From Cylindrotheca closterium (taxonomy: Eukaryota > Bacillariophyta > Bacillariophyceae > Bacillariales > Bacillariaceae), in the NCBI GenBank assembly GCA_933822405.4, contig CAKOGP040002169.1:1-51115 (forward strand): a stretch of DNA of 51,115 nt. Reading direction: 5' to 3'. The number at the start of each line of letters is the position of its first letter. Position 1 is the first letter of the stretch. Made by a program: the position numbers and the translations under genes. Below the pieces are notes generated by a model. That model saw nothing but the letters and a program-made list of their open reading frames with translations. It searched no databases and had not been told where the DNA came from. Below, piece after piece: positions 41,288-51,115 of the stretch.

Positions 41288-42202
41288 ATGGCTCTCGTCA
41301 ACGTTGTGAATATGGTAAGTTCAAGTCATGTCCAAGAAAACTGGCTCCTGTTATCCATACATTGTCCACAAGAGATGCACATATCATTGTCAGAAACAAT
41401 TTGTGTTTCCCCTGTCACAGCATTGTTTTGTGACAGCATTGCTTGGAGCTATTATTTGGAACGACATCAAGTCCTCTCGGTATACTGCTTTTAAAATATT
41501 ATTCGATTCTAATTCGTTTTGGTTTCCATTTAAATTTTTGGTTCAAAGGTGGTTTTGGACAATCCCACAAACTTTTCCAATCCCTTTCAATTCGAAATTA
41601 CCTTTGAGTGCTTGCAAGAGCTGGACGACGATTTAGAATGGAAGGTCCTCTATGTAGGCAGCGCCCAAGATTCCAGTCGAGATCAAGTATTGGACGAAAT
41701 ATTGGTGGGACCCATTCCAGTGGGAGTCAACAAGTTTGTGCTACAGGCGGATGCTCCGGATCCATCCAAACTCTTGCCTGAAGATTTACTAGGAGTCACG
41801 GTGGTTCTAGTGACGTGTAGTTACAAAGACCGGGAATTCGTAAGGGTGGGGTACTATGTCAATAATGAATATCACGACCCGAATGCTCCTCCGCCTGCTC
41901 CCACACCAGAGGGCCAAGAACCTCCTCCTCCACCACAATTGCCAAAACCCTTGCCCATTGAACACATTCAACGCCAAATTCTGGCGGACAAACCGAGAGT
42001 TACCAAATTTCCTATTTCCTGGGGGGAAGATCCAAGTCCGCCACAACAGCAATCGTTACAACCGCAGCAAATGTCCGATAGTATGATGGCGGCGGCAAGT
42101 AGTCAGGCAGCATTTGGTGGAACGAACGCTGGACTGGTCTCCATGCCAGAAGAATCCAACATGTCCTTTTCGGGTGGGGGAGTCCAATCTATGATGGAAT
42201 AA
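41288..42202 (+). CDS. ASF1: histone chaperone ASF1
   Basis: Exon 1 41288-41314 (nine codons, MALVNVVNM) and exon 2 41549-42202; 226 aa. The join gives [20 protein letters not shown], the conserved start of ASF1, then [20 protein letters not shown], the immunoglobulin-like core through [13 protein letters not shown] and [11 protein letters not shown]. The C-terminal 70 residues are Pro/Gln-rich and variable. ASF1 binds H3-H4 dimers in replication-coupled and replication-independent chromatin assembly. The intron is 234 nt. Confidence 0.95.
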
Positions 42203-42570
42203 AATGAAAAGTTGAAAAGTTCTAATGATGCACGACGACGACGACGTGTTGGGTACCGTACTATGGAATAAAATAGGGAGGATTAAGTTCTTGTATGTAA
42301 CAGTGTTCAACACTAATGAGATTACCAATAACCACTGCACCTGGTACTGGTCCTACTGTGCAGTAGATTTCTTCCTTTTGTGGCGCGAAGCGAGCCTCCG
42401 GGTTCCTTTTTATTTTCCGCGAGCGATTTCAGACATTCGAAGGGAGAATATATGCGTGTTTGTTCATTCCAATGGAATCGATCATTATTTCCTAAAAGCT
42501 TCGTTGGAGACCTAAGAAGTTTTGCGTTCTCCGCATGCACCGCAATAAATACTAAGATAGGTTCGACGTG
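42203..42570. other. intergenic with GCGAAGC hairpin-like patch
   Basis: No gene. GCGAAGC occurs at 42385-42391 in an imperfect inverted repeat (GGCGC-GAA-GCGAGCC, one bulged A). Confidence 0.4.
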
Positions 42571-44041
42571 ATGAACCAGACAAAGACAAGTCAGCAACAC
42601 AAATACTTCTGGTCACCTACCAACATTGCTTTGGCCGTTGTGAGCCTGTTCGCTTTGTGGACACATGTTCACTCCCTATCAAGGGGAAAGTTATCTGCAA
42701 CCAAGGTAACTTCCAAAGAGGCACAGTATATGTTAGTTATTGATGCCGGATCTTCAGGGTCTCGAATCTACATCTACAAGTACTTCTTCTCCCCATACGG
42801 GTACCTGACATTTCAACCGGACCCTGCGACCTTCAAATCCACGAATAGTCTCGATTCCTTCAGTGGTCCCCATAACGCTGGGGCTTCTTTGGAACCGCTT
42901 CTGGAATTTGCTAAGACACACGTTCCAAACGATCTGACCGAATCCACTCCCATTGTACTCAAGGCTACGTCAGGATTGCGACAGGTGCAAGAAGCAAACA
43001 AACGAATTGCCCATTCCATCCTTGAAAGCGTGAGAATAACATTGGAAAATTCGAAATTTCTGTTTCGCCCCTCCTATGCCGAAATAATGACTGGGGAGGA
43101 GGAAGGGACGCTGGGTTGGCTGGCCCTCAATTACCTACATGAGACGAAAAATGGCCACATCAGACATCGCACCTCCTCTACCCCAAAACAACTTTGAATA
43201 TGGGAGGAAGCTCTGCCCATGCCACCATCCCTCTCAACGACAATATTGGGATTAAAAAAAATACATCTTTCCTCATTCGTCTAGTTTGTTGGGCTGCTCT
43301 CTAAACATGTTCACGCTCCCTTCTTACGGGTATGGGATCGATAGTGCCAAGGATGCAGTGAGCCAGATGATCCCACGAATGCGAAGCGGAAAGCCACCTT
43401 CATTACATTCTTCAGATGAGGACGAGACAGACTCCAGGCGCGAGTACTACCAGGATAAAGGAACCGGTGAAGCATGGTACTACAACCCGTGCTATCCCAG
43501 TGGATACAGGGTGCGCTCTTCCTATCAGGCAAATAAAGCCCCGATGACCATGTCTTATTATACTAATTGGGGAGGTACCGGGAGCTTTAAAGAGTGTCAA
43601 TATGCAATTACGCACCGGGATAAAACTGCAAAAAAAATTGGTTATCCCTACTTTTGGAAAGAACTTGATGGGCCAGACTTGAACAAGATACACGGCAACA
43701 GACTATGGGCATTTGGGATCTTTTATGATATTATGAGTGGCGTTGGAGAAATAGCAACTGGGGAAGCCGCTCGTGAATTTTTCATTGCAGACTTTGAAAG
43801 GGTTGCGAAGGAAATATGTGAAAAACCCTGGAAGGAGATTGACGCGAACTATCCTGAGGATACGCAACCGCGAGAATACAACTCGGACTTGTGTTTCTCG
43901 GCCTTATATGCCCACTCTTATCTCACATTTGGGCTCGGGTTTGATCCGCAACAGCAAATCACGATCGGGAACAAATTGGAGAACATTGATATTCATTGGA
44001 CCCTTGGCGCAGTTATCCAACATGTATCTGAGGCGAATTAG
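42571..44041 (+). pseudogene. GDA1/CD39 apyrase with two frame breaks
   Basis: A membrane anchor (NIALAVVSLFALW, about residues 17-29) is followed by apyrase conserved regions: ACR1 VIDAGSSGSRIYIYKY (about 54), ACR2 LKATSGLR, ACR3 GEEEGTLGWLALNYL, ACR4 TLNMGGSSAHATIPL in a second frame (about 43192-43236) and ACR5 IDIHWTLGAVIQHV near the end. The first break lies between 43136 and 43194, where no GT-AG intron fits; the second is at an A8 run (43255-43262). One extra A there restores the third frame, which then reads on to SYGYGIDSAKDAV and is open to 44041. The enzyme would hydrolyse nucleoside tri- and diphosphates on the luminal or outer face. All ACRs are intact, so either recent inactivation or homopolymer/indel errors in the sequence are possible. 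Confidence 0.75.
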
Positions 44042-44211
44042 CTTCGCTCTTTTTCCAATCTTTTACAACAACAATGTTTTTTATTTTTAATAACAACCAC
44101 AATCTTGCAGGGAAGGGTTCAGTTCCATTAGTTTTGCCGGCAGCTTTTTAGCTATCGGAGCTAGTTCACTCCAATCGCTCATCCGGTGTTTTTAATGAAT
44201 TTAGTAGCAGG
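44042..44211. other. intergenic, nothing recognised
   Basis: Follows the apyrase gene. No feature supported. Confidence 0.35.
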
Positions 44212-44652
44212 ATGATAGTTCATTCGTTCATCCCTGATGTCATCATGTTGCGTAGGAGTCGGGAATCTTGTTTGGAAAGACTGGTGCTCCTCCGAAACAA
44301 TCAACTTTCCAGTGATGGTACGGTAAGTATCGTTTCCACTTCGTTCACAGCTGTTTCAGAAGCGTATTATCCACTCAAACGGGCGAAGAACACAGGAAAG
44401 CAAACACGATTCGGCTACTGTATTGCAATCTATAGCACGGAGAGAGGGACCTACTGTAGGCCTGCCAACAAGAAGCACATTGGTATGCGTCACATGCTCT
44501 GCAATGCAGCTATGCGTGGCTGGTTTTGAGGAGGAAATAAGCATGGTCTGAAAGCGGACGTTATAATCGTAGAACAGCTGATGATGCCCTGGTTGATGCG
44601 CGTCATTGATCTTCTTCCAGCAGAAGACACAGCATCAGATAATGACAATTGA
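44212..44652 (+). pseudogene. hypothetical ORF with in-frame TGA
   Basis: ATG at 44212 and open to TGA at 44527-44529. The same frame then continues for 40 more codons (GGNKHGLKADVIIVEQLMMP and on) to TGA at 44650-44652. Both halves look protein-like but match no family I know. Most likely a decayed gene. A selenocysteine codon is conceivable in a diatom, but no redox motif such as CxxU is present. Confidence 0.3.
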
Positions 44653-44916
44653 AAACGTGATGCAGTTTCATCAGTTTGTTGGCGATATACTCCGCAAACG
44701 TCGTTCCGTTTTCTTTTTTTAAAATTTTCAAACCTCTGTGAATCTGGAGTCGCGAAATGAATCTTCACGTCTCTAAAATGCATTTTCGTATGATCAGACA
44801 TCCTTTGGCTCCTCTGATTGGCCAATTTGTAATACACGATACACGTATCAGATTCTCCACCTTCCACCACAGATTTTCTCATTTTTTCAAACAACAAGAC
44901 AAGAGAACAGTGAAAG
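44653..44916. other. 5' flank of the next gene
   Basis: No gene supported. AT-rich leader ending in CAACAAGACAAGAGAACAG just before the start codon. Confidence 0.35.
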
Positions 44917-46452
44917 ATGCCCCCTACTCCGAACATGGGCAACGCCGACGAAATGAGCCAATTGCTGGGCGAGAAACAGCCCCAGTCTAACAATCTCAAC
45001 AGAAACAAGAGTTGGTTCCAAGATATTTCCATTTGGAATGCACTCAGCATCGCCTTGTTTGTGGCGTCGTTGGCAATGCTGTTGGCGACCCATCATGAAC
45101 AAAACCAAGAGAACGGCCCGAGAATTCCTACATTTTCGACCAACTCGAAGTATAGACAGGTACAAGGATTGGGCTTTCAAATCTATACGGGAGGAGCACC
45201 AGCCCTTTTAGGTCAAAATGGTACTCAGCACTTGAATCCGGAATGCGTCGGTTTGAAGAGTTATGGTTCCATGTGGACAGAAGAAGGATACGAAATGCAA
45301 TGCTACATTGGTGATCCTGACAACGAAAAAGACGCACAAAACCGTCTGAAAATCATGAAGGATGCCGTGGAAAAGGCGTACAACTCCGCCGATCACGACC
45401 CAAATACTCTCAAGATTTTCATTGCCCCAGAATTTTTCTGGCGGGGTATTGACGGAGCATATGTGTTTATGGACGAAGCGCCAGGAGAGTGGGATGTATG
45501 TGGTCCTGTCTGTCAAATTCTAAAGGGCCTAGAAGAGATTGTGGCAGACAAACGATTTGAAAATTGGGTGTTTATGTTCGGAAGCATCATTGCCTCGGAA
45601 ACGGTGGCTGATGGTGGCGAATTTCCTACCATGTTTTACAATTTCGCCCCGCTGTATCTGGGATATGACCCAGAGAAAACAGACTATCATGGCAAACGTT
45701 TTGTCGTCCCCAAGCGATATGTTTCATCCTCTGATTTCTTGACACCTGTCCGCAATTTGAACTCTTCCATTTACGCGGAAATAGGACAACATCAATTGCC
45801 TCAACAAGAGACTACAGTATTCATCGGGTTGATGAAGAAATATGACAACCACATGTGGCTCGACTTCAAGGGAGAATTGGGCTATATTGGATACAAGATG
45901 ATTGAATACGGCTGGATGATGTTGGATGGCTTGTCGCTGTCTGTGGAAATGTGCTTGGACCATCAGATGCGCATCTCTTTGAATGCCTATCTGGCAGACA
46001 TTACTACTGGTCAAACAACTGAAATCCCCAGCACATCAAGTACCGGTTCTGGTGTTGAGTATGTCCCAATCCCCACGTATCAAGCTCAGATTGGCCTTGT
46101 TTCCAGTGCTGGAATGACTGTGACCACAGATTCCTTGGCATTGACCGACCACGGCGTCATCTTCTTGCAAGATGGACTCAGCAATGCTACCAATCGCATG
46201 TTTTGGAGCGTAGAAGGATGCGAATTGGGGCTTCAGTTTGAAGGCGGAACCGAAGCTGTTCAACGACATGCTTCTATTTCGTCCACAGATATTCGTTTCG
46301 AACACAACCCAGTTTTAGGATTCCAACGTCGCAACGTCTACCATCCAAGCAAGTGGGAAGAATCGGTCAAACGGTCCTTTTCGACTCAAAAGTATCAACC
46401 ACAATTGACCATCTTTGATCCAGTAGATATTGCCAAAGTGGCGGTGGAATAA
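44917..46452 (+). CDS. membrane-anchored carbon-nitrogen hydrolase (nitrilase-like)
   Basis: Single exon, 511 aa, ATG at 44917. A polar cytosolic head is followed by a membrane anchor (NALSIALFVASLAMLLA, about 42-58) and a luminal or outer domain. This has the Glu-Lys-Cys triad in its expected order: LKIFIAPEFFWRG (Glu about 171), VVPKRYVS (Lys about 265) and SLSVEMCLDHQM (Cys about 345). These are typical of the nitrilase superfamily, which hydrolyses amide or nitrile bonds. The large inserts between the motifs and the extended C-terminus are unlike small amidases, so the substrate cannot be told. The gene is intact. Confidence 0.75.
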   Translation: MPPTPNMGNADEMSQLLGEKQPQSNNLNRNKSWFQDISIWNALSIALFVASLAMLLATHHEQNQENGPRIPTFSTNSKYRQVQGLGFQIYTGGAPALLGQNGTQHLNPECVGLKSYGSMWTEEGYEMQCYIGDPDNEKDAQNRLKIMKDAVEKAYNSADHDPNTLKIFIAPEFFWRGIDGAYVFMDEAPGEWDVCGPVCQILKGLEEIVADKRFENWVFMFGSIIASETVADGGEFPTMFYNFAPLYLGYDPEKTDYHGKRFVVPKRYVSSSDFLTPVRNLNSSIYAEIGQHQLPQQETTVFIGLMKKYDNHMWLDFKGELGYIGYKMIEYGWMMLDGLSLSVEMCLDHQMRISLNAYLADITTGQTTEIPSTSSTGSGVEYVPIPTYQAQIGLVSSAGMTVTTDSLALTDHGVIFLQDGLSNATNRMFWSVEGCELGLQFEGGTEAVQRHASISSTDIRFEHNPVLGFQRRNVYHPSKWEESVKRSFSTQKYQPQLTIFDPVDIAKVAVE

Positions 46453-47486
46453 AAATAGGAATAGAACTGTATTTTATTTTTGAATAGAGTATCATCCTAC
46501 TGTACCGGTATCCACGTTTTATAAACTTCCTTCCCATTTCAACTCCGCGGTTCTTTTTTATTGGGGAACTCTAACTCATTTCTGAGGTTCCCCCAAACGG
46601 CTCCCAAAGCAAAGACCTGTTCCCCGGCGTTCAATTCGCAGTCAATGTATAGTACCTTGTACGTACTGTATCGTTCCAGCACCTGTATGCATGCAGAGCT
46701 CTGCCTCGTCGTCCTTGTTATCCAACACTCAAAGGGAGAACACCAGTAAAGTCGCTGATCATAATCCAGTCGTACATTTGTAATTGCTGTGTAGTTAGTG
46801 GTAAAGAAAAAATGGATGATTGGTTGGGATCGAGTAGCACAATTTACGAACCAGGTACCGTACTCCGATCCGCTTGACGCCCACTCGGAAGAATAAGCAT
46901 TTCAAATACAGTAGTACAGCTTGGCACACCCCATCAGAGTATTACAGAATGTGATTGGTATTAGTATCATTACTACTGTTTTCAAAATACAGTTCGACTA
47001 CCATGTCGTCTTTCTTTTTTAACCTTCGTGTTTCCATTCTTTGCATATACAATACAAAGGTAGCACTGAACTGCACTATTCTCGTTCACTTTTGGCGCAT
47101 GCATGATGCATGAAAATATGCTTGGATAGGAGTTCGTGCTTCTCATTCCATGAGTGTGACACTTGCCAACCATCACCGATTAGAACTCCATTCCAATTCA
47201 CAGAACAGAAAGTCTTTGCGTGTGTCATTCAGTTGGTGACACGCCTCGTTTTGCATCTGTCACACAAATATACATCCCAATGGTTTGCAAAATTGACAAC
47301 TGAGTTAGGTCTCTTGCCTTTCTGTTCAGGGGAGCAAGAATGCAGGCAATGAAGAGAGTTCAATCTCGTCCACCATGTCCATGTGGTTCTGAACAATGCT
47401 GAATGCTGAATCATCCTTCATTCCTTGATCTATCTATCGATCGATCCGTCTCGAATAGGTATCAAATCAAATAAAGTCCAATCCAA
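46453..47486. other. intergenic, no gene seen
   Basis: About 1 kb between convergent genes. It contains TGTACCGGTA (46501-46510) and CCAGGTACCGTAC (46851-46863), and a palindromic GCATGCATGATGCATG patch near 47098-47113. No coding frame supported. Confidence 0.4.
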
Positions 47487-48272
47487 TCAGCTCATGTTTG
47501 GCCTCATCTTACTCGATTCCCTCGAGGAAGAGTCCGTGGATGTGACATCTGGCACTTCGTCGTCTCCCTTAGTATTGCTCGTGGTAGTATTATTGTTGTT
47601 ATCATTGTTGTTTTGCGCCAACAAGCGAATCATATTCACACTGGAATGGGAATCCGAATTCATTACGTTTCGAATCTCATCCTTTTCATTGCCAATCTTG
47701 AATTGATTAAAGAGTGGCATGGGAGGTCTCGTTTCGGTAAGGTGGCTGTATTTGTTTTCAAAATAAACCGTGGAAGCAATGGTATCTTCATTGGTGTTGA
47801 GGGTTGCCGTGTCTGATTGCATGTCGGTTTCGTCTGCCGCCGCCACTTCTTCGGAAGCGCCGCGGACCGGAGTGGCAAAACAAAGAGCCATGTATGGATT
47901 CCAGAGTCTGGCAAATCCTTGTGCCGAATTGGAGGCATCTTCCTTGGCTTTCATTCGGAAAATGTCGTCTCGGACTTCCTCCGGTTTCTTTTTCCGTTGT
48001 TTCGAGCTACCGCCCGAAGCACCAGAAGTACTCGTGGATATCGTCCTCTTGGTGGGCGACGATTGCTTCGATGGACTCTTTTGTGTTTTCTCAAAGAGTT
48101 CGTCCCATTGTTTGTCCTTGAGTTCCAAACGGCTGGCCCGTTTCTTGGCCGATATTTGGCTGGAACTCTCGTGGATCCCTTGCGCCGAATTAGTGGCGCT
48201 ACCAGTGTCCAAATCTTCCTCGTGTCCAAAACACCGGCACATGGATTCGAATACCGTTTGCAATTGCACCAT
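47487..48272 (-). CDS. hypothetical, mostly disordered protein
   Basis: 261 aa from the ATG at 48272; the frame is open further upstream but lacks another ATG. An N-terminal short region with Cys (VFESMCRCFGHEEDL) is followed by a basic, Ser-rich stretch, then a central block EEVRDDIFRMKAKEDASN and ARLWNPYMALCFATPV that looks folded, and an Asn-rich C-terminus with a short helix (VNMIRLLAQNNNDN). No domain recognised. The central block is the best part to use for finding relatives. Confidence 0.55.
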   Translation of the reverse strand: MVQLQTVFESMCRCFGHEEDLDTGSATNSAQGIHESSSQISAKKRASRLELKDKQWDELFEKTQKSPSKQSSPTKRTISTSTSGASGGSSKQRKKKPEEVRDDIFRMKAKEDASNSAQGFARLWNPYMALCFATPVRGASEEVAAADETDMQSDTATLNTNEDTIASTVYFENKYSHLTETRPPMPLFNQFKIGNEKDEIRNVMNSDSHSSVNMIRLLAQNNNDNNNNTTTSNTKGDDEVPDVTSTDSSSRESSKMRPNMS

Positions 48273-49038
48273 TCTGTTGTGTGTGGTGTGGTGTGTGCCT
48301 GTGTCTAGGAGTGTCCTACACCGAATGTATTTTGTCACACTGCGAGAGTCAGGGATGATGGAACACTACCAAGCCAATGGAAATAAATGAACGTGAACCT
48401 TTCAATCGATTATCGACTGTAAGACAGGTAGTACTGTAGCAACCAACCAGTTTGGAACGAACGGAAGAGGCAAGGGTTGCAAGCTTGTTGTTGTTGTGCT
48501 TCTTGTTGGTACTATAGTGGTCCTTCACGTCGAATGAATGGTATTGAGATGTATACCCAGTAATAAGACTGCTGTGCTTGTACGTTGAGGAAACAACCTG
48601 GATTTGATTTGCTGCTACGAAAATTGCAGTCTTATTAAAAAATTGATGGAAGGGACGGCTCACGCGCTGGACCGCCACTTTGGCTAGTTTCAAGTTTCAT
48701 GGACGACTATCACGCGCTGCCGCTGTAATGTATTACTGTATCGGTAAACCAGGTACACGTGACGCGCGGCAAAACATCCTACTGCATTTCCGTTGGATTC
48801 TTAAAAGATGGACGACGGGCTTGTGTTGATATTTGGCGAAACGAACCTGCGCGACTACAAATATTGTCGTGACTTTCTGTCTGCACTGGTACCAGGTACC
48901 TGGACTCGTACGTGTACCGTTAGGAGGTATAAAATATTTAAACACTTTTTAGAAAAATAGTCTCCACAATTCAAGACAGCCATTCAAGTCTCCAGCTAAA
49001 AGACACAGGAAACCAAAGAAAGCAATGCCACATCTCAG
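48273..49038. other. intergenic, GTAC palindromes
   Basis: No gene. Contains CCAGGTACACGTG (48750-48762) and GGTACCAGGTACCTGG (48888-48903). A TATAAA-like sequence (TATAAAATATTT, 48929-48940) lies 100 bp upstream of the next frame. Confidence 0.4.
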
Positions 49039-50290
49039 ATGACAGTCCACAGTGCAAGTGCTGTTAGTACCTTGCCTGATTCTTCTCATCAATTTTCCAA
49101 TAAGCAAAACAGTTCCATTGTTACTCCCCGCAAATGTTCAAGTAGAGCAATGAATGTGGCAGAACTCCGCCCCTCCCAAGAATCATGTCTTTGCTCAAGC
49201 AGAGATCACAGGTTGTTGGTCCAAAAATTGAGAAGACCATTCACAACAAGACCACACCATTCATGGATGATATGGCAGACGAAATGGGAACGGATTATGA
49301 CGGAGGAGTCAAGCAAGCAGAAAAAGGAACCAGTGGCAGCAGCAGATAACCAAATACCATCTACAATCCCAGACCTCAACAAAACGACAACACACACCAA
49401 ACAAGGCAAGAGTATTGATGAAAGTCCTGATGAGAATTCTGATGAGAACCATGGCTTTCTGTCCTTTGAACTCAGGGATCCTGTCACACCCAACTGCTGC
49501 TTGGCCTCTTCTTGCAATGACCAAGTCCAAGAGAGCAATCTGAAGCACCAGGCAAAGGTGTTTGTGGCAAGATGGAGTTTTTATGCAAAAAACTTTGTAC
49601 TAAGAGAGAAGTGCACACTTGCTCCCAATTCTGTTGCGACTGCCCTTGTTGGAAATTCTACAAGGAATTCCTACTTCCAAAGGAGAATTGCATTGCTCTC
49701 CCCCCATCCAAGTTGTGATGGACAAGATCTTGGGAGACAAAGAATATGCATCCAAGAAGATCCGTTGGCATTGTAGGATTCACATGGTCCATAGCTCCTG
49801 CAATGGCAAGAACAATCCATTGAAGCGGAAGACTTGCAGCAGAACCGGGTTGTTGTACTTCCAAGGTTGGCCATGGCTGTCCCTCCTATGCAGAAGAATT
49901 GGACTTTGGAAGAAAGAACAGAGTGGGAAGAAACAATTACAAGTGCCCTCACAGCAGTTTGTGACAATCAGTGTGTCCATCTTTTTCAACTTCCCCTTGC
50001 CTATCTAGGCAACATCACTCCAAAGGAGAAACAACCCCTGAGCTAATACATCACAAATCCAAATGTTCTTGGCTCAAAGCCCTAAAGGTGTACTAGCTAC
50101 TTCCTGCCAATGTCTGACTTGAAGACAATCCTACAACAAAAAGAGATTGGAATCTACACTGACCCAAAGGCCCCAAAGCTTCTTGCCAAGGATGCAGAAA
50201 AGAGAGGACTTGGCAATAGAATCTTGTATACCTACAACAAAGCAATGGATAGTACCAATAATCCTGGATATTCATACTTCAATCACTGAG
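49039..50290 (+). pseudogene. decayed coding region, family unknown
   Basis: Protein-like pieces alternate between frames: 49185-49349 (MSLLKQRSQVVGPKIEKT...), 49039-49776 in another frame, a Cys-rich segment near 49579-49650 (MEFLCKKLCTKREVHTCSQF...), 49834-50046 (AMAVPPMQKNWTLEERTEWE...) and 50111-50290 (59 aa, MSDLKTILQQKEIGIYTD...). No single intron model joins them. The composition suggests one gene that has gathered several frameshifts, possibly from a mobile element. No family recognised. Confidence 0.35.
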
Positions 50291-50786
50291 TCCAGAAGCA
50301 TTTTATTGCTATGAGCCGTTTCATTTTTTGTTCCCTAACTGCATCATCTCCTCAAACAAATCATCAAATATCCAATCACAAATATGCAGTAGTGGTTACA
50401 AAGAGTAACAATGCATGTCTCCATTCTAAATTTAAAGCTACCTTCATTCATAAATTTACTTGGTCACATCATGGTGGCTGTTGTCTACATAGCCTACCTG
50501 TAAGGAGGTTGCAACTTCAATCTCCTGACAAGCTGATGCCTCTTCTTTATCCCCTAGTATTGGAAACTTATGAAAGGATCCAGTTTGTTCCAATTGGGCT
50601 TCCTTCTCCAATGGCAGTTGCCTTCAGTTGTTCTTAGTACTATATAGTAGTCTTCTCATGAAGTGGAAGAAGCCCCGCATCCTTTTCTCTTCCACTTGGG
50701 TCATCTTTGTACAATGTGCCCGTTATTGAACAATAACAGAGCAATAACGGGGTTTGAATAGTTACAGTGTTGTAAAAGGGAGATAA
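50291..50786. other. intergenic with a 10-bp stem hairpin
   Basis: Contains an inverted repeat CCCGTTATTG...CAATAACGGG at about 50719-50752 and a second one around AGTGGAAGA...TCTTCCACT (about 50659-50697). They could be terminators or element ends. No gene supported. Confidence 0.4.
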
Positions 50787-51115
50787 TCAAAATTTGGTCC
50801 CCAATGACAAGCAAAACAATTTTCTTTGGTACTTTTCTTTGATGCTGCGTGGTACCGCCTCCAGAGTATGTCTTCTTCCGCCCTCACCCAAGTCTGCAAG
50901 GCCCAACTCCGCCTTGGCCCCCAATGCCTCCTCAAAGGCCTTCTTGTCCATGGCTGGTTTGACCTCCAGCAACAATTCTACCACTTCTGCAGTAGTTGCC
51001 GTTCTGGTAGCCTGTGGGCTGCCAATCTATCTTGACAGCTCTTCCTTATTGGCAAAGGCATGTGGAAGCATCACAATGATGTCTTCCATTCTGACAACAA
51101 CATTGTCAACCAACA
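50787..51115 (-). pseudogene. partial ORF with in-frame TAG, runs off right edge
   Basis: The minus-strand frame is open from the window edge (VDNVVVRMEDIIVMLPHAFA...), meets TAG at about 51032-51034 and continues in the same frame (GSPQATRTATTAEVVELLLE...) to a stop at 50787. Residues on both sides look like one helical protein. The gene's start is outside the window, so the frame break could also be a missed splice. Family unknown. Confidence 0.4.

Noticed and set aside
44527..44529. Selenocysteine codon as a feature
   Set aside because: No redox motif and no SECIS that I could identify, so it is kept only as a low-interest finding.
47770..48390. Plus-strand 206-aa ORF overlapping the disordered-protein gene
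   Set aside because: It is antisense to the minus-strand frame, which has better composition, an ATG and a plausible central domain.

Overview
The window looks like nuclear DNA of a diatom or a close stramenopile relative; I cannot name the species. The evidence is as follows. Genes are compact with short GT-AG introns of about 77-225 nt. Two proteins carry bipartite plastid leaders with a diatom-type cleavage motif (AFAP at 29950, a W variant near 8390). Several open reading frames are secreted or membrane proteins found in diatoms, and the housekeeping genes are eukaryotic (NAC-alpha, ASF1). No tRNA, rRNA or CRISPR array was seen.

Left part (1-11.6 kb). A Mutator-like DNA transposon with a complete 897-aa transposase lies between long inverted repeats (881-4493). 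It is followed by a secreted von Willebrand type D protein (5386-7164) and a three-exon gene for a probable plastid SAP + HAT/TPR RNA-binding protein (8316-11554).

Accessory part (11.6-26.8 kb). This part is dominated by duplication and mobile DNA. Four copies of a secreted PC-esterase/TBL-like gene occur: one intact (25457-26776), one with a frameshift (20280-21554) and two rearranged fragments. Between them lie (i) a 4.7-kb island (12675-17425) bounded by 300-bp direct repeats, holding broken genes for a possible restriction-endonuclease-like protein and an XPG/FEN1-like nuclease plus a cluster of very stable DNA hairpins; (ii) an intact family-92-like glycosyltransferase; and (iii) a 3.6-kb terminal-inverted-repeat element (21600-25237) flanked by TA, with a cargo gene I do not recognise and no recognisable transposase.

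Gene-dense part (26.9-48.3 kb). In order: a DUF4239 membrane protein; a single-pass membrane protein with an Arg/Ser-rich tail; a thylakoid-lumen protein divergently paired with a VTT/DedA-family membrane protein; a small secreted spliced peptide; a six-exon SET-domain protein with a 17-nt microexon; a short inverted-repeat element; remnants of a P-loop protein; a pseudokinase with a repeated FxxFR array; NAC-alpha; ASF1; a GDA1/CD39 apyrase with two frame breaks; a membrane-anchored carbon-nitrogen hydrolase; and a disordered protein.

Right end (48.3-51.1 kb). Only decayed coding fragments are visible, including a truncated minus-strand frame with an in-frame TAG running off the edge. I see no operon-like pathway. 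The clearest shared theme is mobile-element and duplicated-gene turnover at 11.6-26.8 kb, set between ordinary single-copy genes.
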